51,016 bases of DNA. Source: an uncultured Bacteroidales bacterium. Lineage in GTDB: Bacteria > Bacteroidota > Bacteroidia > Bacteroidales > P3. Positions 40,699-49,343 of this stretch are shown here, piece by piece. The translations under genes were made by a program, and so were the position numbers. The stretch covers positions 1 through 51,016 of the forward strand of contig CALDHX010000051.1 in the NCBI GenBank assembly GCA_937901525.1. Reading direction: 5' to 3'. Numbering within the stretch: the first letter of the stretch is position 1; each line of letters opens with the position of its first letter. The notes under the pieces were generated by a model. That model saw only the letters and a list, made by a program, of their open reading frames with translations. It did no database searches and was not told where the DNA came from.

Positions 40699-41832
40699 TT
40701 ATTCTATCACAATCTTTTTGTTTGCAAAGCCTCTTTGTGTCTTTATTCTTACGATGTACGTTCCACTTTGAAGATTTGATACATCTATTGTTTCAATGTT
40801 TTGACTTCCTTGTTTTCTTAACACAACTTGTCCTAAGGCATTATGAACTTCTATTTCCCTTACCTTAAAAGATGATTGTATTGTTACAATATCCTTTGCA
40901 GGATTTGGGTAAACATTGGAATATCTATCAACATTTACATCATAAAGACATACATTAGTATCAGGATATATGCCATCTCCTAAGGTAGTATCTGTTTCTG
41001 CAAAAATTGGGAACATATACATTTGACAAGTATTTGGAATAGGAGAAATTAAAGCATGACTTAGATTATAGAAATCGCTATAATGATATCTTGAAGAGTA
41101 ATACTCATCTTCCAAATCTTGATTGTAAGGATGTTCACTCCATTGCACCCAAGAAGTGCCTATTGTGTCTCCTTCCATTTTTTCTGCTGTCCTTACTAAT
41201 GATGGATATGCAAAATTGCATTCAGAAAACACCATACGAGGTATTTGAGTTGAATTTGTGGTTATGTCTTCCATTATATAAAATAAGCCATTTACATTTA
41301 CAGGAGTAGGGAAATAATATTCAATGTAAGAATATAACCCTGATTCTTGAAGAACAAAATTCGTGTCAATATCAACGGAAGTAATTTCTCTATTTAAAGT
41401 GTTATTCATTAACCTCAATTTGCCTTTTGAAGTAGAACTATAAAACTCAATATCTATTGGATTACCATCTCCTGCTATCATAGCTACTCTCAAAGAAGGT
41501 ACAGGGAAAGCTGCTCCTTCTAATATTCTTAGCATTCTACGATTATTTACTCCTATTGCAATGCCTTGAACTGTTAATAATGTATCTGTATAACAAGGTT
41601 GTGCCCTATCAAGACGTTGTATAATTCCTGGGTAACATCCTGTTGTATAAAAATAATAATGATTCCTTGCCATAAATGTCTGTGTATCAATACTTGTTGT
41701 GTCATAAAATGATAAAGAGCCACAATAATCTACATCTATAAAATCGGGCAAATAATAATTTTCAGTGTTTTGCGATTTCAGCATTGAAGATGTAAGCAAA
41801 ACTGTTACTAAAATAAATAATACTTTTTTCAT
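40699..41832 (-). CDS. Secreted protein with type A type IX sorting domain
   Basis: A 377-residue protein. Signal peptide (ends SSMLKSQ). The body (25-295) is of unknown family, with several Cys (VDYCGSLSF, TTGCYPG, QPCYTD) and a SGxY-like beta content. The end is a canonical type A sorting domain: NVYPNPAKDIVTIQS, VHNALGQVVLRKQGS, IDVSNLQSGTYIVRI, KKIVIE. It should be exported by the type IX system and attached or released. Single gene; promoter with the AATATTTCTTTG element. Confidence 0.82.
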   Translation of the reverse strand: MKKVLFILVTVLLTSSMLKSQNTENYYLPDFIDVDYCGSLSFYDTTSIDTQTFMARNHYYFYTTGCYPGIIQRLDRAQPCYTDTLLTVQGIAIGVNNRRMLRILEGAAFPVPSLRVAMIAGDGNPIDIEFYSSTSKGKLRLMNNTLNREITSVDIDTNFVLQESGLYSYIEYYFPTPVNVNGLFYIMEDITTNSTQIPRMVFSECNFAYPSLVRTAEKMEGDTIGTSWVQWSEHPYNQDLEDEYYSSRYHYSDFYNLSHALISPIPNTCQMYMFPIFAETDTTLGDGIYPDTNVCLYDVNVDRYSNVYPNPAKDIVTIQSSFKVREIEVHNALGQVVLRKQGSQNIETIDVSNLQSGTYIVRIKTQRGFANKKIVIE

Positions 41833-41860
41833 ATCGCTAATATTTTATGATTAGACACCA

Positions 41861-41904
41861 CAAAGATATAAAATATTTCTTTGAAAAAAATAAAAAAAGC
41901 AAAG
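41861..41904 (-). promoter_or_regulatory. Promoter of the type A substrate gene with AATATTTCTTTG element
   Basis: Reverse strand TATCTTTG (41861-41868), then 3 bases and CAAAGAAATATT on the coding strand (41872-41883), then 16 bases and CAAAG (41900-41904, within the efp terminator). Same order and spacing as in the 39-kb divergent region. Confidence 0.65.
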
Positions 41905-41933
41905 AAAAAATTTAATTTTTCTTTGCTTTTTTT
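41892..41933 (-). terminator. Terminator of efp, built of CAAAGAAAAA units
   Basis: An 18-bp perfect stem, 41892-41909 with 41916-41933, six-base loop. The minus strand continues with TATTTTTTT. Confidence 0.75.
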
Positions 41934-41954
41934 TATTTTTTCTTTGCTTTTTTT
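41916..41954. repeat. Two 21-bp repeat units next to efp
   Basis: CTTTG at 41921 and 41942, 21 bases apart. On the minus strand the unit (41926-41946) is CAAAG followed by A6-T-A8-G, equal in 20 of 21 bases to the unit at 12251. The array overlaps the efp terminator and the last codon of efp. Confidence 0.85.
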
Positions 41955-42516
41955 ACTTCACTCTTTCAGAGTATTCTGCTGTTCTTGTATCTACTTTGAT
42001 TCTTTCGCCTGTTTCAATGAACAAAGGTATTCTTACTTTTGCTCCTGTTTCAACTGTGGCGTCTTTCATTGCGTTTGTTGCTGTGTTTCCTTTTACTCCT
42101 GGTTCTGTGTAAGTAACTTCCATTTCTACAAATGGTGGTAATTCGCATGAAAGTGGTGTTTCTGTGTCTGCATGTACTACTACTTCTACTGCTTGTCCTT
42201 CTTTAAGGAATTGTGGTGCGTTAATTAGAGTTTCTTCTATGTTTATTTGTTCGTAAGTTTCTGCGTGCATAAAGTTATATCCTGAATCGTCTTTGTAAAG
42301 GAAAGTATATGGACGGCGTTCTACTCTACAAGTTTCTATTTTTGTACCAGAAGGGAATGTATGCTCTAATGTTCTTCCTGTTTTGAAGCTTTTAAGTTTT
42401 GTTCTTACGAATGCTGCTCCTTTTCCTGGCTTTACGTGAAGAAATTCTACAACTGTGAATAAGTCGTTGTTCATTTCTATACACAATCCGTTTTTAATGT
42501 CTGCAGTTGTTGCCAT
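41953..42516 (-). CDS. efp: Elongation factor P
   Basis: A 187-residue EF-P, which frees ribosomes stalled at proline runs. KOW-like domain 1 with KPGKGAAFVRTKLKS; Lys32 is the tip residue that may be modified. Domain 2 LYKDDSGYNFMHAETYEQI; domain 3 with VEVVVHADTETPLSCELPPFVEMEVTYTEPGVKG. No EpmA-like gene in the window. Last gene of the abcF-MATE-membrane protein-efp run. Confidence 0.97.
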   Translation of the reverse strand: MATTADIKNGLCIEMNNDLFTVVEFLHVKPGKGAAFVRTKLKSFKTGRTLEHTFPSGTKIETCRVERRPYTFLYKDDSGYNFMHAETYEQINIEETLINAPQFLKEGQAVEVVVHADTETPLSCELPPFVEMEVTYTEPGVKGNTATNAMKDATVETGAKVRIPLFIETGERIKVDTRTAEYSERVK

Positions 42517-42530
42517 AAATTTTAATTTGT

Positions 42531-42785
42531 TTATTTATTATTATTTGTTAATTCTTTTATTCTTCTTTCTAAAAACTCGTTGTCTTCTTCTAATTGTTTG
42601 TAGTGTTTTTCGTAGTAGTTGGATTTTATTATTGCTGCTATCATTTTTACTATTGCTACTGCTAAAACTGCCAATATTAAGTATTCCACTTTTTCAAATT
42701 TAAAGAAAATCTGATAGATTACTATGACTAAGAGTAGCAACATTGCTAAAAAGTCTAATATTTTTGATATTTTTACTACTTTCAT
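42531..42785 (-). CDS. Small membrane protein of unknown function
   Basis: An 84-residue protein with two hydrophobic helices (about 10-28, FLAMLLLLVIVIYQIFF, and 34-55, YLILAVLAVAIVKMIAAII) and a charged, coiled-coil-like tail (YKQLEEDNEFLERRIKELT). No family recognised. Six bases after the MATE gene and 14 before efp, so it is expressed with both. The short gaps and good ATG support it being real. Confidence 0.7.
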   Translation of the reverse strand: MKVVKISKILDFLAMLLLLVIVIYQIFFKFEKVEYLILAVLAVAIVKMIAAIIKSNYYEKHYKQLEEDNEFLERRIKELTNNNK

Positions 42786-42791
42786 TTCTAT

Positions 42792-44135
42792 TTAGTTTTG
42801 AGGGGCAAAGATACTATTTTTTTTTATTTTGATAATAGTTTGTAATCGTTTTTTATAAAGGAGTGCTGCTACTAATAGTCCTATTGCTATTCCTGAGAAT
42901 GTTCCACAAGGTCCTAAATTGAAAATAAATCCTAAGATATAGGCAAGTGGAAGGGCTATTAAGATGTAGCCAAAGAGTGAATACTTCATTGGTTTGTTTA
43001 CATCGTTCATTCCTCTTAATGCTCCAAGTAAAGTAACTTGCGTTCCGTCTATTACTTGAAAGATTCCTGCAATCAAAAATAATGGTGCGGCTTGTTTTAT
43101 TACCTCTACATCGTCAGTAAACATTGAGGTAATAAAGTCGGGAATAAGAATAAAAAGCAATCCAAAGAATCCTACTGCTATAATGCTTAGTGTTACTCCT
43201 GTTTTTGAGTGTTCGCTTATTGCGTTGTAGTCTTTTCGTCCGTAGGAGTGTGAAACTAATATTGTTGTTGCACTTGCTACTCCACAGGATATTTGAAAAG
43301 TCATTGTAAAGAATGTAGTTACTATTTGATATGCTGCTAAAACTACTGCGGAAAACCAACCCATCATTATTGTTACCATAGAAAAAGAAAAGCATTCTAA
43401 GGTTTGTTGCACTGCTATCGGAGCTCCTAATCTTAGAATATTCTTTTGCATATAGAGTTTAAGGTTTTCTTTCTTAAAGAAGTAGGTGTAACGGCGATAT
43501 TTCTTGTTTGAAAGAATAAAAACTACGTATGCAATCGGCATAAGCGTACGTGCAACTAAGGTTGAAAGGCCTGCTCCAAAGGCTCCCATTGCTGGAAGAC
43601 CTAATTTGCCAAAAATAAAAATGTAATTGAGGATTATGTTTAGAATATTTGCCGATATGATGATTATCATTGTTACTTTTGTGTTGCCGACTCCTTCCAT
43701 AAAATGACGAAAGGCAAGAAAGATTTGTGCAGGTAAGAGAGAAAGTGCTGTTGCAATGAAATATGGTCTTGCATATCTTATTACTTCTTCCTCTTGTCCA
43801 AAGTAATGCAAGAATGGAAGCATAAGCATAAGCAACAATACTATGAAAATACCGATGAATATGTTTTGTAGGATTGCGTTTTGAAAGATTGAGGCAACTC
43901 TTTTTGTTTCTTTTCTCGCAAAGGCTTGTCCTACGAGTGGGGTTTGTGCCATTCCCATTCCTTGTCCAAAGACTAAGAAAATTATTATAATAGCAGAAGC
44001 AAAGGCAACGCCTGCTAAGGATTCTTTATTAACTTGTCCTACCATTAGAGTATCGAAAAACTGCACGATACTCATTCCTACTCCCGAAAGAACTATGGGA
44101 TATGCTAATCTAACATTGTCTGCAACTCTTCCCAT
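42792..44135 (-). CDS. MATE family efflux transporter
   Basis: A 447-residue, 12-helix multidrug/toxin extrusion exporter, driven by Na+ or H+. Seen: helix 1 AYPIVLSGVGMSIVQFFDTLMVGQ, the repeat GMGMAQTPLVGQAFARKE, and the second half with IAVQQTLECFSFSMVTIMMGWF. Close to the NorM/DinF-type in Bacteroidota. Begins 31 bases inside the 3' end of the abcF gene. Substrate unknown. Confidence 0.9.
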   Translation of the reverse strand: MGRVADNVRLAYPIVLSGVGMSIVQFFDTLMVGQVNKESLAGVAFASAIIIIFLVFGQGMGMAQTPLVGQAFARKETKRVASIFQNAILQNIFIGIFIVLLLMLMLPFLHYFGQEEEVIRYARPYFIATALSLLPAQIFLAFRHFMEGVGNTKVTMIIIISANILNIILNYIFIFGKLGLPAMGAFGAGLSTLVARTLMPIAYVVFILSNKKYRRYTYFFKKENLKLYMQKNILRLGAPIAVQQTLECFSFSMVTIMMGWFSAVVLAAYQIVTTFFTMTFQISCGVASATTILVSHSYGRKDYNAISEHSKTGVTLSIIAVGFFGLLFILIPDFITSMFTDDVEVIKQAAPLFLIAGIFQVIDGTQVTLLGALRGMNDVNKPMKYSLFGYILIALPLAYILGFIFNLGPCGTFSGIAIGLLVAALLYKKRLQTIIKIKKNSIFAPQN

Positions 44136-46021
44136 TTTTGCATTTTTTCGTTAAGTAGTTGTTTGTTGTTTTCATACTTTGTGTAAAATGACGAATCTAC
44201 TTCTCCTTGATTGCAAAGCACTTCTTCTGCCTTTGCGATTTCTTGCTCTATCTTTTCTATTTCTTCTTCTATCTTTGTGATTTGATTCTTTATTTTGCGT
44301 ATTTCTTTTTGATTTTCTTTTTGATTTTGATAATCTATCTTGTTTTGAGAAATTGGCTGTTCCGATACAATAGTTTTTTTCTCAACTGATAAGTTTAAGT
44401 CCTTTAAATCGCTCATCTTTTTACTTTCCAAGAACTCAAAAATATCGCCTTTAAAGATATTGATATGATGATGTGAAAATTCATAAAGCGTATCGGTCAA
44501 TCCTTGAAGAAAATCTCTATCGTGAGAAACTACAATCAACGTTCCGTCATATTGCATTAGTGCCATTTTCAAAATATCTTTTGACACCATATCCAAGTGG
44601 TTTGTAGGCTCGTCAAGAATCAATAGATTGACAGGAGCAAGTATTAATTTGGCAAGTGCAAGCCTTGTTTTTTCTCCTCCCGAAAGCACTTTTACTTTTT
44701 TTTCTATTGCCTCTTCGTCAAAAAGAAAACTACCAAGAATTGTTCTTATCTTTGTTCTTATCTCTCCTTCTGCAATATCGTCAATTGTTTCAAAGACTGT
44801 TTTGTTTGGATCTAAGAGTGCTGCTTGGTTTTGTGCAAAATAACCTATTTTTACTTGATGTCCTAATTTAAATTCTCCACTTTGATCGGTTATTTCCCCT
44901 ACTATGATTTTTGAAAGCGTTGATTTTCCCTCGCCATTCTTTCCTACAAAGGCTACTTTCTCTCCTTTTTCAATCGTAAGATTTACATCTTTCAAAACAA
45001 GTTTGTCTCCATAACTCTTATTTAAGTTATTCATCTCTACAACTATCTTTCCTGAGTGTGGAGCAGGTGGAAATTTAAAGTGAATGTTAGAAGTGTCGGT
45101 TTGAGTTACCTCTACCCTTTCCATTTTGTCTAACATTTTTATGCGAGATTGCACTTGCTTGCTTTTTGTGGCCTTGTAACGAAAACGTTCTATGAATTTC
45201 TCAATTTCGGCTATTTGTTTTTGTTGGTTATTCAACTGAGAAATTTCTTGTTGTTGTCTTTCAAGCAAAAGTTCTACATATTTACTATAAGAAACCTTGT
45301 AATCGTAAACCTTTGCACAGTTTATTTCAATCGTACGCTTACAAACATTGTCTAAAAACGCCTTATCGTGAGAAACAAGTATTACCGCACCATAATAATT
45401 AGCAAGAAAATTCTCCAACCACTGAATAGATTCTATGTCAAGGTGGTTTGTCGGCTCGTCAAGTAAGATTGTGTTTGGTGCTTGCAAAAGAATCTTCGCA
45501 AGTTCTACTCTCATTTGCCAACCAGAAGAAAATTCATTCATCTTTCTTGAAAAGTCGCTATGAGAAAATCCTAATCCAAGCAATACTTTCTCGGTTTGCG
45601 ATTGCATATTACTTGCTCCCATAACGTTAAGTCTTTCGGTTAGTTCGGAATGTCTTTGCAAAAGATTTTCATATTCCTTGGAAAGATAATCGGTTGAAGA
45701 AATTATTTGTTGATTCAACTCTTCTAATTCTTCATTTATACGATTCACCTCTTTAAAGGCTGTAAGTGCCTCATCTATTACGCTCATCGAGGAGCTTGGA
45801 ATCATCTCTTGTGGCAAATAACCAATAGTTTGATACTTAGAAACAACAATATTTCCTTTTTCACACTCTTGTTGTCCTGCTATTATTTTCAATAGAGTTG
45901 ATTTTCCTGCACCATTCTTTCCTACAAGACCAATTCTATCTCTGTCGCCAACAACAAAACTTACGTTATCGAACAAATAATTTCCTGAAAAATGAATTGA
46001 AATACTATTTACGGTAATCAT
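44105..46021 (-). CDS. ABC-F family ATP-binding protein (ribosome-acting)
   Basis: A 638-residue soluble protein with two ABC domains and no transmembrane part. Domain 1: Walker A GKNGAGKSTLLK, signature FSSGWQMR, Walker B ILLDEPTNHLD; linker 240-300 (the P-site-tRNA interaction motif region); domain 2: GKNGEGKST, LSGGEKTRLALA, LILDEPTNHLD. C-terminal coiled coil 555-638, Uup/YdiF-like. Family members act on stalled ribosomes or give antibiotic resistance. Sits directly after the tonB terminator and overlaps the MATE gene. Confidence 0.93.
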   Translation of the reverse strand: MITVNSISIHFSGNYLFDNVSFVVGDRDRIGLVGKNGAGKSTLLKIIAGQQECEKGNIVVSKYQTIGYLPQEMIPSSSMSVIDEALTAFKEVNRINEELEELNQQIISSTDYLSKEYENLLQRHSELTERLNVMGASNMQSQTEKVLLGLGFSHSDFSRKMNEFSSGWQMRVELAKILLQAPNTILLDEPTNHLDIESIQWLENFLANYYGAVILVSHDKAFLDNVCKRTIEINCAKVYDYKVSYSKYVELLLERQQQEISQLNNQQKQIAEIEKFIERFRYKATKSKQVQSRIKMLDKMERVEVTQTDTSNIHFKFPPAPHSGKIVVEMNNLNKSYGDKLVLKDVNLTIEKGEKVAFVGKNGEGKSTLSKIIVGEITDQSGEFKLGHQVKIGYFAQNQAALLDPNKTVFETIDDIAEGEIRTKIRTILGSFLFDEEAIEKKVKVLSGGEKTRLALAKLILAPVNLLILDEPTNHLDMVSKDILKMALMQYDGTLIVVSHDRDFLQGLTDTLYEFSHHHINIFKGDIFEFLESKKMSDLKDLNLSVEKKTIVSEQPISQNKIDYQNQKENQKEIRKIKNQITKIEEEIEKIEQEIAKAEEVLCNQGEVDSSFYTKYENNKQLLNEKMQKWEELQTMLD

Positions 46022-46033
46022 TTTGCTTTAATC

Positions 46034-46074
46034 AAAAAAAAGGATATAGATTGCGTTGATTACAATCTATATCC
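46034..46074 (-). terminator. Terminator of tonB
   Basis: GGATATAGATTG (46042-46053) and CAATCTATATCC (46063-46074), perfect 12-bp stem, followed on the minus strand by eight T (46034-46041). It stands 21 bases before the abcF start. Confidence 0.9.
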
Positions 46075-46104
46075 AAAATATTTAACAACATAAAAATCTT
46101 TTTA

Positions 46105-46797
46105 CTATCCAGCCAATGTAAACTTAACAGGTAAGTTGAATTGCATTCTCACTGCTTTTCCTCTTTGCTTTGCAGCTTTCCATTTAGGCATTGATTTTAC
46201 AACTCTGATTGCTTCTTCTCCACAGCCAGATCCGATATCTCTTAATATCTTTATGTCTGTCAAAGAGCCATCTTTTTCAACAACAAAGGTAACATAAACT
46301 AATCCTTGTGTACCTGTTTCTCTTGCTTGTTGAGGATATTTGATGTTTTGTGCAAGATATTTCATCAACTCTCCTTGTCCGCCAGGGAACATCGCACTTT
46401 CTTCAACAACTGTAAAGATAGTTGTTTCTTCCTCTTCTTCTTCCACTTCTTCTATTTCAACTTGTGGAATGAAAACGTCAGCATTTGTTGTATTTTCAAA
46501 ACTTTCTATATTGAACTCGTTTTCCAATTCTTGGTCATCATCAACAATTTCAAATTCTGTTGTTTCTGCTTGTGGTGGTTCTTCTGGTGGTGGAGGTGGT
46601 TCTTCTGCTTTGGTTTGAATTACCATTTCTTCAACTTCTTGAACTACTTGGGTAATTTGTATTTCCTCAGTTTCCTTATCGTAACTCTTCCATTCAAAGG
46701 CAACGATAACAATACCAAGAGCTATAACCAAACCCAATTGAAGAAACATTCCTTTTGCTTTCTCCAAGTTCGCTTTGTCTGATTTTTTTACTTCCAT
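46105..46797 (-). CDS. tonB: Energy transducer TonB
   Basis: A 230-residue TonB. Cytoplasmic start, one transmembrane helix (FLQLGLVIALGIVIVAFEW, ~17-35), acidic/proline-rich periplasmic spacer (EEPPPPPEEPPQAE), and the C-terminal TonB box-binding domain (~140-230: NIKYPQQARETGTQGLVYVTF, AIRVVKSMPKWKAAKQRGKAV, FNLPVKFTL). It couples inner-membrane energy to receptors such as the one at 9747. ExbB/ExbD are not in the window. Confidence 0.93.
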   Translation of the reverse strand: MEVKKSDKANLEKAKGMFLQLGLVIALGIVIVAFEWKSYDKETEEIQITQVVQEVEEMVIQTKAEEPPPPPEEPPQAETTEFEIVDDDQELENEFNIESFENTTNADVFIPQVEIEEVEEEEEETTIFTVVEESAMFPGGQGELMKYLAQNIKYPQQARETGTQGLVYVTFVVEKDGSLTDIKILRDIGSGCGEEAIRVVKSMPKWKAAKQRGKAVRMQFNLPVKFTLAG

Positions 46798-46966
46798 CTT
46801 GTTACTGATGTTTATAATTTATAACTCTATTTTTTCAATATTCAGGGTGCTAAATTACTACTTTTTTTTTACTTCTTGTATCTAAAATAATTGTTTTTTG
46901 TTATAAATTTTCAACAATCAAATTTAACACACTGAACTACAATATATTAAACTGTGAATTTAAGAT
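46798..46966. other. 169-base intergenic region, no strong element seen
   Basis: AT-rich gap between the kinase gene end and tonB. No clear TTTG/TAnnTTTG pair for tonB, no hairpin with T-run and no short coding frame were found. Confidence 0.5.
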
Positions 46967-48610
46967 TTAATAATTAAAACTACTACCTCCTAAAAATTCT
47001 CTCATAATTGAGGTTGGAGGAATAAAATCCGAATGAAATGATTTAAAGTTTGCTAAAAACGATTGCAATCTTTTCGCCTCAGCGTATGCAGGAGAATTTT
47101 GTCCAACCTCCATAAGCAAAGGCTCAACTATTGGTTTCAAAAGTCCAATTTCATACAAAAGTGAAGAATTGAAAATAGTATCAGCATTTTCTTGATAAGG
47201 GAAAATATGTTTTTCTTCTCCCGAACGAACACTATCCCAACGCATTATAGTATCCTCAGCAGAATAGCCTCTATAATTATTATCTCTTACAATTCTTCTT
47301 ATCAATCTATTGTCGGAGGTTGAAATAAGGTTATGTTTATCTAAGGCTACTTGCGTAAGAGCAGAAACAAATACTTTATACTTATATTTTTCCTCTATGC
47401 TTTCGGTTAAGCGTGGATTCAAAGCATGAATTCCCTCAATTATAAGAATAGAATTTTCCTTCATTTGAAGCACTTGATTAGTTTCTTCTCTTTGTCCTGT
47501 AAGGAAATTAAATCTTGGCAAGCTAACTTTATTACCTTTAATCAATTCTTTCATTTGATAGACAAAGAAATCTGCATCTAAGGCTTCAAAACACTCAAAA
47601 TCATAATTTCCATTCTCATCTTTTGGAGTAAATTCTCTATTTACAAAATAATCATCAAGTGAAATTTGAATAGGATTGTAGCCCAAAACCGAAAGTTGAG
47701 TAGAAATTCTTCTGCAAGAAGTAGTCTTACCCGAAGAAGAAGGCCCTGCCAAAAGCACAAGCATCACCCTATCTTTTCTTTTATTTATTTCATCTGCAAT
47801 TTGAGCATATTTCTTTTCATGCAAAGCCTCACTGACTTGAATCAATTCATTTTCTTTTTTTGCCACAACCACCTTATTCAAGTCCGAAACAAAAGGAGTA
47901 TTCAAGACCTTCAACCAATTTTTATGCTCTTGAAACACTGAGAATAATTTATCACTCACTTGACGAGTTTTGTCAGGCATTTGCAAAATCAATCCTTTGT
48001 TATAAGAATATAAATCAAAGACTTTTAAATAAGAAGTTGAAGGAACTAAATTAAAGAAAAAAGAGTTGATTGTACCATCAAGCACATCTACATTTGCATA
48101 CAAACGTTTGCTACAAGAAAGCAAATCTGCCTTTTCTTCCATTCCCACTTTTCTAAACAATTCCACTGCCTTGTTTGTAGGAATCACATCTGTTTGAAAC
48201 TTAATATCAGCCTCAACAATTTCTTTCATCTTACCAAGAAGATTTGGCAAGATTTTAGGCACATCAACCTCTGAATTTTCAAACTCAACATAATATCCGT
48301 CATTCATAGAGTGTTGAATAGCTATTTCATATTGAGGATACAATTCCTTTGTTGCTTTATAAAGGACAAACATCAAGCTCAAAGCATACATTCTCTTACC
48401 GAAAGAAGAATTATAGTCAAAAAACTCAACCTCTCTTGGCGTATAAATCTTGTAATCCATACTTTGCACTTTGTTATTAACCAAAGCACCTAAAACATTT
48501 CCCTCATTTTCTAATTGCGAATACTTCAAAACCTCTTTCAAATCAGTACCACAAGGCACCAAAAAGCGTCTATCTGTATTTCTGCAAAACACTTCTATCA
48601 TTCCTTCCAT
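46967..48610 (-). CDS. Uridine-kinase-like P-loop kinase with ThrRS-like N domain
   Basis: A 547-residue protein. N-terminal ~60 residues are TGS-like, followed by a threonyl-tRNA-synthetase-SAD-like part (about 65-200; CGTDLKEVLKYSQLENEGNVLGALVNNKV; ELYPQYEIAIQHSMNDGYYVEF). C-terminal kinase: Walker A LAGPSSSGKTTSCRRIS near 293, DDYF, RFNFLTGQREE, IIEGIHALNP and RRIVRDNNYRGYSAEDT. Such nucleoside/phosphoribulokinase-like proteins are common in Bacteroidota; substrate unproven. Starts 41 bases inside tcdA (a second ATG at 48601 still overlaps). Confidence 0.85.
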   Translation of the reverse strand: MEGMIEVFCRNTDRRFLVPCGTDLKEVLKYSQLENEGNVLGALVNNKVQSMDYKIYTPREVEFFDYNSSFGKRMYALSLMFVLYKATKELYPQYEIAIQHSMNDGYYVEFENSEVDVPKILPNLLGKMKEIVEADIKFQTDVIPTNKAVELFRKVGMEEKADLLSCSKRLYANVDVLDGTINSFFFNLVPSTSYLKVFDLYSYNKGLILQMPDKTRQVSDKLFSVFQEHKNWLKVLNTPFVSDLNKVVVAKKENELIQVSEALHEKKYAQIADEINKRKDRVMLVLLAGPSSSGKTTSCRRISTQLSVLGYNPIQISLDDYFVNREFTPKDENGNYDFECFEALDADFFVYQMKELIKGNKVSLPRFNFLTGQREETNQVLQMKENSILIIEGIHALNPRLTESIEEKYKYKVFVSALTQVALDKHNLISTSDNRLIRRIVRDNNYRGYSAEDTIMRWDSVRSGEEKHIFPYQENADTIFNSSLLYEIGLLKPIVEPLLMEVGQNSPAYAEAKRLQSFLANFKSFHSDFIPPTSIMREFLGGSSFNY

Positions 48611-49343
48611 TATCTTTTCTTTTAATTACTTGAATACCTATCAATTCTCTAATAACCACGCTTGCAATTGTACAACCAAACATTGCAGGCATATAAGATA
48701 TTGTTCCAACGTTAGAGATTTTGTTTTCACTTCTTTGCTCCACAACACAATCCTTTGAAACCTCTTCGGGCGAAAACACTGCTATGATATTTTCATAAAT
48801 CTTCAACTTATGTAACTTCTTTCTCATCATACGAGCCAAAGAACAATTGTAAGTTTTTGAAATATCGGCTATTTCTATCTTTTGAGTATCCATTTTTCCT
48901 CCGCTACCCATTGAGCTAACTATTGGAATATTGAAATAAACACTCCATGCTGCCAAAAAAACCTTTGGAGAAAGAGTGTCTATTGCATCAACCACATAAT
49001 CAAACTTATTATTTTCCAAGAGAGAAATCATATTTTCATCTCTAAGAAACTCAGTATGAGTAACTATTTCTATATTTGGATTTATATCCTCTAAACGTTG
49101 TTTTAAAACATCAGTCTTATTTTGTCCTATTGTAGAGGAAAGAGCCAAAAGTTGACGGTTTTTATTACTCTCACTTACCGTATCTCCATCGACCAAAGTA
49201 AGCTTTCCAACCCCTGCTCTACACAACATTTCAGCAACGTATGCCCCCACTCCACCAAGTCCCACAATAAGAATAGAGGCTTGTTGCAATTTCTCTATTG
49301 CCTCACGTCCTAAAAGTAATTCGGTACGAGAAAACATTTCCAT
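48570..49343 (-). CDS. tcdA: tRNA threonylcarbamoyladenosine dehydratase TcdA
   Basis: A 257-residue E1-like/ThiF-fold enzyme that cyclises t6A37 of tRNA to ct6A using ATP. Seen: RTELLLGREAIEKLQ, ATP loop ILIVGLGGVGAYVAEML, DGDTVSESNKNRQ, VVDAIDTLSPK, and NCSLARMMRKKLHK. The t6A substrate is made by TsaB, encoded at 29.5 kb here. ATG overlaps the P-type ATPase stop by one base (TAATG). Confidence 0.93.
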   Translation of the reverse strand: MEMFSRTELLLGREAIEKLQQASILIVGLGGVGAYVAEMLCRAGVGKLTLVDGDTVSESNKNRQLLALSSTIGQNKTDVLKQRLEDINPNIEIVTHTEFLRDENMISLLENNKFDYVVDAIDTLSPKVFLAAWSVYFNIPIVSSMGSGGKMDTQKIEIADISKTYNCSLARMMRKKLHKLKIYENIIAVFSPEEVSKDCVVEQRSENKISNVGTISYMPAMFGCTIASVVIRELIGIQVIKRKDNGRNDRSVLQKYR

